NCBI GenBank assembly: GCA_964650405.1
Contig: CAZYTO010000043.1
Location: 1-25,582, forward strand
DNA length: 25,582 nt
Direction of reading: 5' to 3'
DNA from: CAZYTO01 sp964650405
GTDB lineage: Bacteria; Acidobacteriota; Thermoanaerobaculia; Gp7-AA8
Shown here piece after piece: positions 1 to 6,612 of this stretch. A model generated the notes under the pieces. The model saw only the letters and a list, made by a program, of their open reading frames with translations. It was not told where the DNA came from and made no database searches. Every line of letters begins with the position of its first letter. The stretch's first letter is position 1. The position numbers were made by a program, and so were the translations under genes.

Positions 1-504
1 GATGTCGCCCGCCGGCGTGTAGACGTAGACGATGAACGACAGCAGCGTCACGAAGAAGAACAGCCGGCTCTCCCGCTGCTCTCCTCGAAACAGCGTAAAG
101 AGCCCGATGGCCAGGTACAGGAAGCCGATGAAACTGAGGATCAGGTACGAGTAATCGATCTTCAGCTCGGGCACGCGGTAGGTGAGCTTGTACTGGTGGC
201 CGTACCGCTCCACGAACATCGGCACCCTCTGGCCGATCCGGCGGAGCGTCTTCTGCAGCCCCTCGATCTCCGTGGCCGGCTTGTCGCCGATGACGTAAAT
301 CGCGTCACCCGACCGCAGCCCGGCCGCCTCGGCGTTGCTCCCCGCGTCGACGTCCTTGACGACGATATTGCCGCTCACCCGCGTGAAGCGGAAATCGATC
401 CGCTCGAACGAGCTCCGCTTCCGCTGGAACGACGCGAACGCCCCCACCACCGCCGAGACCGTCAGGATGGCGATCAGAATGTTGGTCGGAAGGGAACGCC
501 GCAT
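1..504 (-). CDS. PDZ domain membrane protein, 5' part (runs off the left edge)
   Basis: The reading frame enters from the left edge and begins at an ATG at 504; 168 residues are visible and the 3' end lies outside the window. An N-terminal membrane anchor (about residues 7-25, NILIAILTVSAVVGAF) is followed by a PDZ-like domain (about 36-110, with the AEAAGLRSGDAIYVIGDKPA-type carboxylate-loop/strand pattern). Two further hydrophobic segments (about 119-140 and 148-163) start a multi-TM region. This layout resembles PDZ/multi-TM sensor proteins that continue into a histidine kinase or SpoIIE-type phosphatase, but the output domain is not visible, so that is inference. An in-frame ATG at 525 would add seven residues; neither start has a clear Shine-Dalgarno sequence. 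No partner gene is visible upstream; the next 636 bases are repeats. Confidence 0.75.
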   Translation of the reverse strand, partial: MRRSLPTNILIAILTVSAVVGAFASFQRKRSSFERIDFRFTRVSGNIVVKDVDAGSNAEAAGLRSGDAIYVIGDKPATEIEGLQKTLRRIGQRVPMFVERYGHQYKLTYRVPELKIDYSYLILSFIGFLYLAIGLFTLFRGEQRESRLFFFVTLLSFIVYVYTPAGDI

Positions 505-751
505 GGTGGTAGGGAGAACCCGCATTCAACGGGGGTGCCGCGGCCCGATCGCGGCTAAGTCATTGAGACTGCAAGACGATCGTGCCCGTCCCCCTTCTTT
601 TCTACGCCCTCGCCCTCCAAACCGCTGGATTTTGGCGACAGAAAGCCGAAGGGCTCGTCATTGCGCTTCACCGGATTGAACGAGCAATTCGGCCTTTCGG
701 CCGGTTTCCCGGTAGTACTCGCACGCCCAAGGAATGCTTCCGGGGCGGACC

Positions 752-870
752 GCGTGCCGCACGGGGAGCCCCTCACCCCGCCGCTCCGCTGACCGTTCCG
801 CAAGCGCCAGGTTCTTCGCGAAGTGCGCTCCGCGGCGACCCTCTCCCGCGGGGAGAGGGTGGTTTCTCGC
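752..870 (+). repeat. ~115-bp interspersed repeat, copy 1
   Basis: It begins with a CCCCTCACCCCG block, has a variable middle, then TGCGCTCCGCGGC and ends with the hairpin CCCTCTCCC-GC-GGGGAGAGGG. The same order of blocks occurs at 20207, 25262 and 25423, and inverted at 945. It lies in a gap with no convincing gene. It is REP- or MITE-like in architecture; no transposase is present. Confidence 0.8.
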
Positions 871-944
871 GCCATCGCCCACGGAGCACTTTCGCCGCCT
901 GCAGAACTCAACCGCGGCGAGATCCGGAGACCCAACGGAAAAAA

Positions 945-1061
945 GCCAAGCCTCACCCTCTCCCCGCGGGAGAGGGTCGGCCACGTAGCGCGCAATCCCG
1001 CCCAAAGCTGAGTCGCCTCCAGGACACTGCGCGCGGAGAGGCCGGGGTGAGGGGAAACCCA
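945..1061 (-). repeat. ~115-bp interspersed repeat, copy 2 (inverted relative to copy 1)
   Basis: On the minus strand it reads CCCCTCACCCCGGCC, a variable middle, GGATTGCGCGCTACGTGGCC and CCCTCTCCCGCGGGGAGAGGG. With copy 1 it forms an inverted pair separated by about 75 bases, like the paired arrangement of bacterial REP elements. Nothing else recognisable was found between 505 and 1095. Confidence 0.8.
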
Positions 1062-1095
1062 GACTGTACGTCTTATCACCACAGCCGCGGCAGCG

Positions 1096-1149
1096 ACGAG
1101 CGAATAGCGAATTGGCGAATAGGCGATCAGCGATCGGCGATCAGCGAAG
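1096..1149 (-). repeat. Degenerate octamer array (GCGAATAG/GCGATCAG type)
   Basis: Successive near-8-bp units of GCGAATAG, GCGAATTG, GCGAATAG, GCGATCAG, GCGATCGG and GCGATCAG occupy this stretch. The array overlaps the 3' end of the TIGR02757-family gene and supplies its TGA stop codon. The same kind of array occurs at 21035-21217, downstream of another minus-strand gene. Confidence 0.7.
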
Positions 1150-2007
1150 CCGCACCCGGCACACATCATTCAGCACGCACACGTCGCAGTTCTCCTTCCG
1201 CTTCCGGATGCCGCAGCGGTCGAGGATCCCCAGCCGGCACAGGGCGAAGTCGTAGCGGACGGGATCGGTGCGGTCGAACGACGCCAGGCGGTCGGTCAGC
1301 GCGCGGGCCGTCTTCCAGTCCGCCGACTTGCGGGTATTCAGGCCGAGGAATGAGGTGATGCGGTGGATGTGCGTGTCGAGCGGCATCACCAGTTTGGCCG
1401 GATCGGCAAACGTCCAGAGGCCGAGGTCCGGGGACGTGCGGCGGATCATCCAGCGCAGATAGAGATTCATCCGCTTGCACGCCGATCCGTCGTCGGGGGA
1501 CGTCAGCAGGTAGCGCAGGGCGGGCGAGCGCCGGCCGCCGATCAGCGCGCGGGTGAACCGTGCCAGACTCGGCCCGATGTCAGTATCGTCCGCGTCATAG
1601 CAGCTCTCGAACAGCGCGCCGAGCGTGCCGTGCGTCCGGATCGCGCCGGCCAGGCAGCCGAACAGCTCCACCAGCTCCCGCGTCTTGTGGAACCGATGGG
1701 CAAAGCCGCGGAACCGCTGCGCCGCCTCCTTCCGGTCGAACGCCACGAGGTACCGGTACGGCGACGGCGTCATGCGCGCCAGCACCACGCCGGCTTTGTC
1801 CACGAGGATGCCCGCCGCCCCGTACGGGAATGCGGCCCCGAGCAGCCCCGCCGCCTCCTGATCGCGTGGATCGCGAAAGCGCAGCACGAGCTGCAGTGGA
1901 TCGGGCGCGATCGTCTCGATGTCGAACGTCGCCGCCAATGTGTCGAGCCGCTCCTTCAGCAGCGCATCGGGGATCGGACGGCGGGGAGGCATCACGCTGC
2001 GGAACAC
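1141..2007 (-). CDS. TIGR02757 (DUF2400) family protein
   Basis: This 288-aa protein matches the TIGR02757/DUF2400 family, whose biochemical role is not established as far as I know. Family signatures are PLDTHIHRITSFLGL (209-223), the RKSADWKTARALT stretch (226-238) and the DPVRYDFALCRLGI block (248-261). The C-terminus holds Cys265, 274, 277 and 283 in a C-x8-C-x2-C-x5-C pattern close to the Fe-S loop of endonuclease III-type glycosylases. The PLDTHIHRI motif also resembles the VDTHxxRV motif holding the catalytic Asp of HhH-GPD glycosylases; a DNA-related role is therefore inference. Met6 (1992) is an alternative start. The last codons and the stop lie inside an octamer array, so the true C-terminus may have been altered by repeat growth. 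Confidence 0.85.
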   Translation of the reverse strand: MFRSVMPPRRPIPDALLKERLDTLAATFDIETIAPDPLQLVLRFRDPRDQEAAGLLGAAFPYGAAGILVDKAGVVLARMTPSPYRYLVAFDRKEAAQRFRGFAHRFHKTRELVELFGCLAGAIRTHGTLGALFESCYDADDTDIGPSLARFTRALIGGRRSPALRYLLTSPDDGSACKRMNLYLRWMIRRTSPDLGLWTFADPAKLVMPLDTHIHRITSFLGLNTRKSADWKTARALTDRLASFDRTDPVRYDFALCRLGILDRCGIRKRKENCDVCVLNDVCRVRLR

Positions 2008-2070
2008 GAGGCCCGCCCCGCCGTCATCCCGCCTTCACACTGGGCGCGGGCAGCAGCGATCGATAAGGGA

Positions 2071-2139
2071 CGGTCACGCAGAGACGCGGAGACGGCGGAG
2101 ACGTGGAGGCTTACCTTCTCCGCGCCTCCGCGTGAACCG
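2071..2139. repeat. Inverted repeat, CACGCAGAGACGCGGAGA type
   Basis: A left arm rich in CGCGGAGA units faces a right arm TCTCCGCGCCTCCGCGTGA, able to form a long imperfect hairpin. A sister element lies at 13251-13340. It sits in the gap between the TIGR02757 gene and the 3' end of the sigma/TM-protein genes and could act as a transcript end for the latter. Confidence 0.75.
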
Positions 2140-2183
2140 ATTCTTTCCATTCCAGCACCGCGGCGCACCCAGCCGGTGTCGTG

Positions 2184-2573
2184 TCACAGCAGCTCATAGT
2201 TGCCGCCGCCCACCTTCTTCGGCGGCTTCTGCTGATACTTCGGATACCTCGGCGGCAGGTTGTATTGGAACGCCGGCTTCGAGCTGCCCTCCGGCGTAAT
2301 GAAAACCTTCGGCGGGATCCCCTTGTGCGGCACTTTGTACGCGTCCGGGACGTAGATCGGATCGTTCTTCGGCGACAGCCGGTGGAACGTCGTATAGGTC
2401 CACGCGATCAGGACCAATCCGATCGTCCCCACGACAGTCATCCGGATGCGGGACCGCCTCTGCGTCCGTCGCTTGTGGTAGGTCTCGAATTCGTGCATCA
2501 CTCTCGCCCGCAGTTCGGGCGAGCAGGTGATGTTCGGATCGGCCGGCGGGAGAAATTCGATCTGCTGGGTCAT
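2184..2573 (-). CDS. Small single-pass membrane protein next to ECF sigma (possible anti-sigma)
   Basis: A 129-aa protein starting at ATG 2573 with a purine-rich GGAAGGGA about 8 bases upstream. A basic, probably cytoplasmic N-terminus (1-44, including KRRTQRRSR) precedes one hydrophobic span (about 45-63, MTVVGTIGLVLIAWTYTTF). A proline/lysine/tyrosine-rich tail follows. The ATG falls inside the 3' end of the sigma-factor frame and would give the common ATGA coupling if the sigma gene ended there. A small TM protein right after an ECF sigma gene is the usual place for an anti-sigma factor, but I see no zinc anti-sigma motif (HxxxCxxC), so the role is inferred from context only. It could be an unrelated membrane protein. 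Confidence 0.65.
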   Translation of the reverse strand: MTQQIEFLPPADPNITCSPELRARVMHEFETYHKRRTQRRSRIRMTVVGTIGLVLIAWTYTTFHRLSPKNDPIYVPDAYKVPHKGIPPKVFITPEGSSKPAFQYNLPPRYPKYQQKPPKKVGGGNYELL

Positions 2574-3156
2574 GGGATGTTCCCTTCCAGTTGATGAGGG
2601 TTACGTTTCGCGCCAACAACTTGCGTGCGCTGGCTACGAGCTGCTTGGCCGTACTTTCGGGGATCCCCTCCAGCTCGGCCGTTTCCTTGTAAGTACACAG
2701 ATCTAAGAAGACCCGCCTGGCCGGACCGCGTTGGTCCACGGTCAGGTCCACGATTCCGCGGATGAGCAGCTCCTCGGCTTCCTTTGCCTGAAAGACGAGA
2801 TCCGGCGGTACCGGTTGGGCGATGATGGCCGTCGCCGCGTACTTTTGATTGCCGCGCTCCTCGACTTCGGCCTTGCGCTTGTCGTCGAGCAGCGCATGCG
2901 TCGCCATCCGGAAGAGCAGATGCTCGATGCTCTGGTAGCTGTCCTTCTTCTTCTTCCACTCCGCCGAATCGAGGTAGCTGTAGAAACGCAGGAAGGCCTT
3001 GCTGGTCAGATCATCCGCGTGCTGCGGGTCCTTCGCTTGGGCCACCATGTACCGTCTCACCCGGTCGGCATAGGCGGTGTAGATGATGGACATTACCGCC
3101 TTGTCTCCTGCCTTGAGCCGGGCGAGAGCGTCTTCCTGGACGTCCGTGTTCATCAT
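2194..3156 (-). CDS. ECF-type RNA polymerase sigma factor (3' end probably near 2570)
   Basis: Residues 1-190 form a sigma-70 family ECF protein. Region 2 spans about 8-95 (QHADDLTSKAFLRFYSYL) and region 4 about 132-187, with the helix-turn-helix YKETAELEGIPESTAKQLV. It would direct RNA polymerase to a specific promoter set. The start is ATG ATG at 3156 with a good AGGAG six bases upstream; that site overlaps the stop of an 11-codon leader ORF. The open frame continues another ~125 codons to 2194, out of frame with the following membrane-protein gene. That tail is Ala/Arg/Glu-rich with no domain and looks like a shadow of the other gene. Either the stop was lost by a one-base indel or sequencing error (a -1 shift would end at the ATGA), or the overlap is real. 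Confidence 0.8.
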   Translation of the reverse strand: MMNTDVQEDALARLKAGDKAVMSIIYTAYADRVRRYMVAQAKDPQHADDLTSKAFLRFYSYLDSAEWKKKKDSYQSIEHLLFRMATHALLDDKRKAEVEERGNQKYAATAIIAQPVPPDLVFQAKEAEELLIRGIVDLTVDQRGPARRVFLDLCTYKETAELEGIPESTAKQLVASARKLLARNVTLINWKGTSHDPADRISPAGRSEHHLLARTAGESDARIRDLPQATDAEAVPHPDDCRGDDRIGPDRVDLYDVPPAVAEERSDLRPGRVQSAAQGDPAEGFHYAGGQLEAGVPIQPAAEVSEVSAEAAEEGGRRQL

Positions 3157-3162
3157 TCGCTC

Positions 3163-3198
3163 CTATTGGAAAAGCGTGCGAGACGCGATTTTGGCCAT
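3163..3198 (-). CDS. Possible 11-codon leader peptide upstream of the sigma factor
   Basis: ATG at 3198 to TAG at 3163 encodes MAKIASRTLFQ. The TAG overlaps the AGGAG ribosome-binding site of the sigma gene, an arrangement suited to translational coupling or attenuation. The same 40-nt block, with a GTG at the start position, precedes the three-gene M4 protease unit (5864-5903). Identical codons rather than synonymous ones are shared, so conservation may be of the DNA/RNA rather than the peptide. Confidence 0.35.
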   Translation of the reverse strand: MAKIASRTLFQ

Positions 3199-3221
3199 GT
3201 TGGTAACCGTTTTGTAACATG
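3196..3221 (-). promoter_or_regulatory. Candidate operator/promoter element upstream of the sigma factor
   Basis: On the minus strand two direct half-sites, TGTTACAAAA and GGTTACCAAC, lie in tandem, and the outer CATGTT/AACATG hexamers form a dyad. The element sits just before the leader ORF of the sigma gene, where an autoregulatory promoter would be expected. No -35/-10 assignment can be made from one copy. Confidence 0.3.
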
Positions 3222-3336
3222 CGACGGTCGCCGTCTCGCAGCAAAGCACTGAGAGTTCTAAAGTTGAGCGGGAAGGGACCATTATTACAGATCCGTGAAC
3301 GACGCGCTGATTTTGGCATGTCGCGAGGTTCGCAAG

Positions 3337-3370
3337 TGTGGAGGGCAGACCAGTTGGCCTGCCCTCCACA
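3337..3370 (-). terminator. Perfect 12-bp hairpin downstream of the 105-aa protein gene
   Basis: TGTGGAGGGCAG and CTGCCCTCCACA pair perfectly around a 10-base loop, 65 bases after the stop of the 105-aa gene that ends the three-gene unit. There is no T-run on the minus strand, so it may be a terminator of a weak type or an RNA-stabilising stem. It also lies upstream of the sigma gene's promoter region. Confidence 0.55.
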
Positions 3371-3434
3371 GGGAATCAACTACCGAGCAGCGTCTTCCCG
3401 CTCGCTGCTCGCCTCCTCCCGCTCGCCCGTTGCC

Positions 3435-3752
3435 TCAGACGTCTTTGCCGGCTTTGAAGTCGGGGTTGACCTTCGCGGTCAGCACGTCGAGCGAGTCGAG
3501 GAAGCGATTGACCGCGTCGCGCCAGCGTGATGGAAGCAGACCGGCCAGAAGCCGGAGTCCCGGGCTGATGCGCATGTAGCCGATCGCCACCTGCGCCGCG
3601 ATCTCTTCGATCGTCATAGCCATCGTCACGACTGTCGTCGTGAGATCGATGCCCGTCATCTGCTCATTGATCGCAGCCACGGTGGCCTGCGAATGCGCGT
3701 AGGCGAGCTGGTTGAGGATCGCGAAATCGCGGGGTTTCGTTGAATTCGTCAT
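3435..3752 (-). CDS. Unknown 105-aa protein, last gene of the M4 protease unit
   Basis: I do not recognise this protein. It starts at ATG 3752 with a clear AGGAG nine bases upstream. It is soluble-looking: an Ala/Thr-rich N-terminal half with a moderately hydrophobic helix (about 36-60, TTTVVTMAMTIEEIAAQVAI), then a helical stretch with LRLLAGLLPSRWRDAVNRFL (66-85). There is no signal peptide. The gene lies 81 bases after the M4 peptidase gene, with a similar purine-rich leader, so co-transcription is likely. Protealysin-like peptidases are often paired with the inhibitor emfourin of about this size, but I do not see emfourin features, so an inhibitor role is only a possibility from position. 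Confidence 0.7.
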   Translation of the reverse strand: MTNSTKPRDFAILNQLAYAHSQATVAAINEQMTGIDLTTTVVTMAMTIEEIAAQVAIGYMRISPGLRLLAGLLPSRWRDAVNRFLDSLDVLTAKVNPDFKAGKDV

Positions 3753-3833
3753 GTGCGTTTCTCCTTTCTGCCGCGGTTCGCGGCGGATTCGTCGGGTTGG
3801 TTGTCAGTTGCGCGTTTCATGGATTTCGTTGGT

Positions 3834-4985
3834 CTACTTGTGCTCACCTCCGTGACGGCGCTTTTCGCGGAGGCACGGCCAGACCGCCACCGGCTGTGGC
3901 AACTGCACCACGGCCGGTGAGGCCAGACCGGAAGGCGGCATCACTCCTACAGCGAGCCACGCCGCCTCCACCGCCTGTTGCACCGCGCCGTTCACGCCGT
4001 AGAGCGAGCCGGCGGCGCTGATCGTGGCCTTGGCGAAGTCCACGAAATCGGCGTCGGCGCTCAGGCCGTGAAGCGCTCGGTACCAGACCTGTCCGAGCAC
4101 CTCCCACGGCTTCCCGCCGATGGCCACGGCGGCGAGGTAGAAGGCGTGGTTCGGGATCCCCGAGTTGATGTGCACGCCTCCGTTGTCGTCCGTCGTCTCG
4201 ACGTAATCGCGCATGTGCGCGGGCTGTGGATCGCGGCCGAGGACCGGGTCGTCGTAGGCCGTGCCCGGAGCCTTCATCGAGCGGATGCCCTTCCCGTTCA
4301 CCGACGGGCCGAAGAGGCCCTCGCCGATGATCCAGTCGGACGTTTCCGCCGTGAGGCCGAGCGTGGCCTGCTTGACCATGATCCCGAACGCGTCCGAGAG
4401 GTGCTCGTTCAATGCGCCGGTCTGGTTCGTGTAGGCCAGCCCGGCCTCGTACTGCGTTACACCGTGAGTCAACTCGTGGCCGATGACGTCGAGGGCCGCC
4501 GTGAAGCGGTTGAACAGCTTGCCGTCGCCGTCGCCGTACACCATCTGCCGGCCGTTCCAGAATGCGTTCTCGAACCGCCTGCCGTAGTGCACGGTGGAGT
4601 CGATGCGCAGTCCCTTGCCGTCGATGGAGTTGCGAGCGAAGACGGTCGCGAAGAAGTCGTACGTCTTCCCGGCGCCGTCAAAGGCCTCGTTGACTTCGAC
4701 GTCCCTGCTCACGACCGTCGCCTTCTCGCTCAACACCAGCTTCCCCGGAAGGGTCTGCTTGTGCTGCGCGTCGAAGACGTTGCGTCGTTTCGCCGGGAAC
4801 GTCGTGGAAGCCTTCTCCGGAGCGCGTTCGCGCCCATGGGCGAGGACCTCCATCTGTACCAGTGTTTCGGCCGCGCCGGCCTTGCTGTCGGCGTCGGCCT
4901 CCCCCAGCTCCTCGGCGATGTGCCGGAGAATATGGGGTGGAATGACAGGACATACTGCGTTTTGTTGTAGTCTTTGTAGTGACAT
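3834..4985 (-). CDS. Protealysin-like M4 family zinc metallopeptidase
   Basis: A 383-aa thermolysin-family (M4) endopeptidase. Zinc ligands are in HELTH (170-174) and Glu194 of ALNEHLSDAFG; the substrate-stabilising His is in GGVHINSGIPNHAF (269-282). The N-terminus has no signal peptide. It carries a short pro-region with PPHILRHIAEEL (16-27), the motif of protealysin-type propeptides, rather than the long FTP propeptide of secreted thermolysins. After the catalytic domain a short Pro/Val-rich tail (about 350-383) ends in basic residues. The start at ATG 4985 is supported by GAAAGGA upstream. It is the middle gene of a three-gene unit; without a signal peptide it either acts in the cytoplasm or leaves by an unconventional route, as reported for protealysin. 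Confidence 0.93.
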   Translation of the reverse strand: MSLQRLQQNAVCPVIPPHILRHIAEELGEADADSKAGAAETLVQMEVLAHGRERAPEKASTTFPAKRRNVFDAQHKQTLPGKLVLSEKATVVSRDVEVNEAFDGAGKTYDFFATVFARNSIDGKGLRIDSTVHYGRRFENAFWNGRQMVYGDGDGKLFNRFTAALDVIGHELTHGVTQYEAGLAYTNQTGALNEHLSDAFGIMVKQATLGLTAETSDWIIGEGLFGPSVNGKGIRSMKAPGTAYDDPVLGRDPQPAHMRDYVETTDDNGGVHINSGIPNHAFYLAAVAIGGKPWEVLGQVWYRALHGLSADADFVDFAKATISAAGSLYGVNGAVQQAVEAAWLAVGVMPPSGLASPAVVQLPQPVAVWPCLREKRRHGGEHK

Positions 4986-5023
4986 TGATCCTTTCCTTTC
5001 GTCGGGTTGGTTTCGGTGTCATG

Positions 5024-5053
5024 GGCCGGGCCGTGCCTCCACACGACCCGGCC
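5024..5053 (-). promoter_or_regulatory. Strong intercistronic RNA hairpin before the M4 peptidase gene
   Basis: Twelve-base arms GGCCGGGTCGTG and CACGGCCCGGCC (one G-U pair) enclose a six-base loop in the 102-base gap between the 202-aa gene and the peptidase. There is no T-run after it on the minus strand, so it may tune relative expression (processing or partial termination) rather than end the transcript. Confidence 0.5.
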
Positions 5054-5087
5054 GCTTTTGTCTACTGCTGCGGTTGATTCGTCTCGG

Positions 5088-5696
5088 TCAGGCAGCCTTC
5101 GGCAGTTCCGCGGGAGCCGGTGTCGGCTCGGGCGCAGGCTGCGGCTGCGGCACCCCCTTCGTCTTCTTCTTCTTGCCACGTCCCTTTCGTCCGAGCGCAT
5201 CGCTCATCTTCACGGCCGCGTCGCGGGCGTCGGCGCCAACGACCGTACGTCCCAGCCCCTTGGCCAGGTAGTACGTCTGCAGCGCCTTCAGCCCCGCCGT
5301 CGCCGATCGGGCGTCGATGCTGAACTGGAACGAACGCGCCATGCGCAGGACAAGGTCGGCGATGGGCTGATACGCAAGCTTGAACTTCTGTATGTCGCCC
5401 GTATCCGAGGTGTCGAACGTGTTCAACGCCTGCAGACTGGCCGCCCCGGTGACGCCGTCGGATACGGAGGTGATGAACGCCTCCGGCACCAAACGTCCGC
5501 CGCGCAGGGCCTTTGCCGCCTCGGGGTGGAACCACTGCCAATGCGGCACTTCCTGCGCGATGGCTTCCAGCCTCGTGCGCAGTTGGGCCGCATGGGCCTC
5601 GTAGTCCACCACCGCCGGCGTTCCCGGATCGGGGTTGGGGTTGATATTGTCCGCCGCGGCTTTCGGACCGCTTTGGGCTTCTACTTCACGACTCAT
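5088..5696 (-). CDS. Unknown 202-aa protein, first gene of the M4 protease unit
   Basis: I do not recognise this protein. ATG 5696 is chosen because AGGAGAAAGGAAAACGT stands just upstream; the frame stays open to a GTG at 5903, giving 69 more residues of low-complexity, basic sequence. The body (about residues 28-165) looks helical and includes HWQWFHPEAAKALRGG (51-66) and a DTSDTGDIQKFKLAYQPIAD stretch. The end is KGRGKKKKTK followed by a Pro/Ala-rich tail, possibly a linker or an interaction segment. No signal peptide or TM segment is seen. It precedes the M4 peptidase by 102 bases and likely shares its transcript; a substrate, chaperone or inhibitor role is possible but unsupported. Confidence 0.7.
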   Translation of the reverse strand: MSREVEAQSGPKAAADNINPNPDPGTPAVVDYEAHAAQLRTRLEAIAQEVPHWQWFHPEAAKALRGGRLVPEAFITSVSDGVTGAASLQALNTFDTSDTGDIQKFKLAYQPIADLVLRMARSFQFSIDARSATAGLKALQTYYLAKGLGRTVVGADARDAAVKMSDALGRKGRGKKKKTKGVPQPQPAPEPTPAPAELPKAA

Positions 5697-6055
5697 ACGT
5701 TTTCCTTTCTCCTTTTCCTTTCTCCGTCCCGCCGCAGCCACACGCTGCGGCAGGCCGGGGTTGTTGGTTACCTGGACCGCCTCGGCCGAAGCGATACAGG
5801 CGATGGCGCGTCGACTGCGCCGGGCCTCTTTTCGGAGCCATCCACATCGATCGCCTGCTTCCTGCTCCTGTAGGAAAAGCGTTTCAGGAGGCTTTTTGGC
5901 CACGCTTTTTTAGTGACGGCATGCCGCCATCACGGTTCGGATGGCACACATGGAGGGGTGCGACGGGAAGGTAACTATCAGTGTCTGCGGAGGATGGTCG
6001 TTCGGCTGCGAATTGTGAAAACGCGCCAAAAAATTTTTTAGCGTGCCGAATAACA
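5697..6055. other. Divergent intergenic region between the M4 unit and the heptapeptide-repeat ORF
   Basis: It holds the duplicated 40-nt leader (5864-5903) and a dyad GTGACGGC-atgcc-GCCATCAC at 5913-5933 just upstream of it on the minus strand. An A6T6 palindrome (6029-6040) with flanking ACGC/GCGT lies further right. The A/T-rich stretch around 6000-6060 is the likely promoter zone for both directions. No clear -35/-10 pair could be assigned. Confidence 0.45.
5864..5903 (-). promoter_or_regulatory. Second copy of the 40-nt leader block (GTG/ATG start, ACGCTTTTCC, AGGAGC)
   Basis: Ungapped comparison with 3159-3198 gives 29 identical bases of 40, concentrated in TGGCCAAAA, ACGCTTTTCC and AGGAGC. 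In both copies a start codon stands at the same end. In the sigma copy AGGAGC is the ribosome-binding site; here the frame from GTG 5903 runs on into the 202-aa gene. The match suggests that both transcripts are controlled in the same way. Confidence 0.5.
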
Positions 6056-6388
6056 ATGAAAGTTGTGAACAACGCCGTAACAGCGTTGCCATACCTCGGT
6101 CCCGCCATCAGAAAAAATCCTGATATTCATATCTGGCGCGAATCAATTCATGGCTCGGCGCCAGGTATTCATGGCTCCCCCGCAGATATTCACGGCTCGC
6201 CGGGAGCCATTCATGGCTCTCCGTCAGATATTCACAGCTCTCCTGGAGCCATTCACGGCTCCTCGTCAGATATTCACGGCTCGCCGCCAGATATTCATGG
6301 CTCACCGCCAGATATTGATGGCTCTCCCGGAGCCATTCATGGCTCACCGGCAGCCGTTTACGGTTCTCCACATGCCGTTCATGGCTGA
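6056..6388 (+). CDS. Heptapeptide-repeat protein (IHGSPxx), probably truncated by an in-frame TGA
   Basis: ATG 6056 (GTG 5981 is an upstream alternative; neither has a good ribosome-binding site) opens a 110-aa frame. A short N-terminal part with NNAVTALPYLGPAIRKN is followed by about 12 heptads of the form (I/V)-(H/Y)-G-S-P-x-(A/D). Across units the variable bases fall mostly at third codon positions in this frame only (TCN for Ser, CCN for Pro, CAY for His). That is the best evidence that this frame, and not the other open frames, was translated. TGA at 6386 replaces a Ser codon (TCA or similar), and three or more degraded units follow in frame. The product has no recognised domain; it may be a decaying low-complexity surface or structural peptide. 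It could also be an untranslated minisatellite. Confidence 0.4.
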   Translation: MKVVNNAVTALPYLGPAIRKNPDIHIWRESIHGSAPGIHGSPADIHGSPGAIHGSPSDIHSSPGAIHGSSSDIHGSPPDIHGSPPDIDGSPGAIHGSPAAVYGSPHAVHG

Positions 6389-6475
6389 CCGCCAGAGATT
6401 CATGCTCCTCCGAAAGCCTTTCACGGCTCTCCGACAGTCATTCATGTCGAAGCGGGGAGCCATTCATGGTCCGGC
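6125..6475 (+). repeat. 21-bp tandem repeat array, about 16 units
   Basis: Units start at 6125 and recur every 21 bases with consensus ATTCAYGGCTCNCCGSCAGAT. Two 3' variants (CAGAT and GGAGCC) alternate irregularly. The first unit (6125-6145) and the last few (after 6398) are degenerate, and a one-base insertion breaks the period near 6450. Confidence 0.9.
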
Positions 6476-6494
6476 GGCGAATGTGGATGTCGCC

Positions 6495-6596
6495 GGAGCG
6501 CCGGCATCCTGCCGGCTGGCAAAGCGGCATCCTGCCGCCCGTCGCGACGGCGGCTGGGAAGCCGCCGTTCCAGCCGCCTGGAAGGCGGCGCTCCCG
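6495..6596. repeat. GC-rich inverted repeat with GGAGCGCCG/CGGCGCTCC ends
   Basis: The ends GGAGCGCCG and CGGCGCTCC are complementary. Inside lie nested palindromes CGGCATCCTGCCG and GGCGGCTGGGAAGCCGCC. The element is intergenic and typical of short non-coding dispersed repeats of GC-rich bacteria. Only one copy is in this window. Confidence 0.65.
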
Positions 6597-6612
6597 CAAT
6601 TGCCGGCTATCG

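Noticed and set aside
3978..4970. A 330-codon plus-strand frame opposite the M4 peptidase
   Set aside because: Antisense shadow; the HELTH, NEHLSD and GVHINSG motifs establish the minus-strand gene.
6108..6371. Minus-strand heptad frame (SHEYLAA-type) over the 21-bp array
   Set aside because: Any frame over a 21-bp repeat gives a heptapeptide; in this frame many unit differences change the amino acid, unlike the plus-strand IHGSP frame.
6125..6475. Possible CRISPR array
   Set aside because: Contiguous 21-bp units with no spacers and no cas genes in the window.
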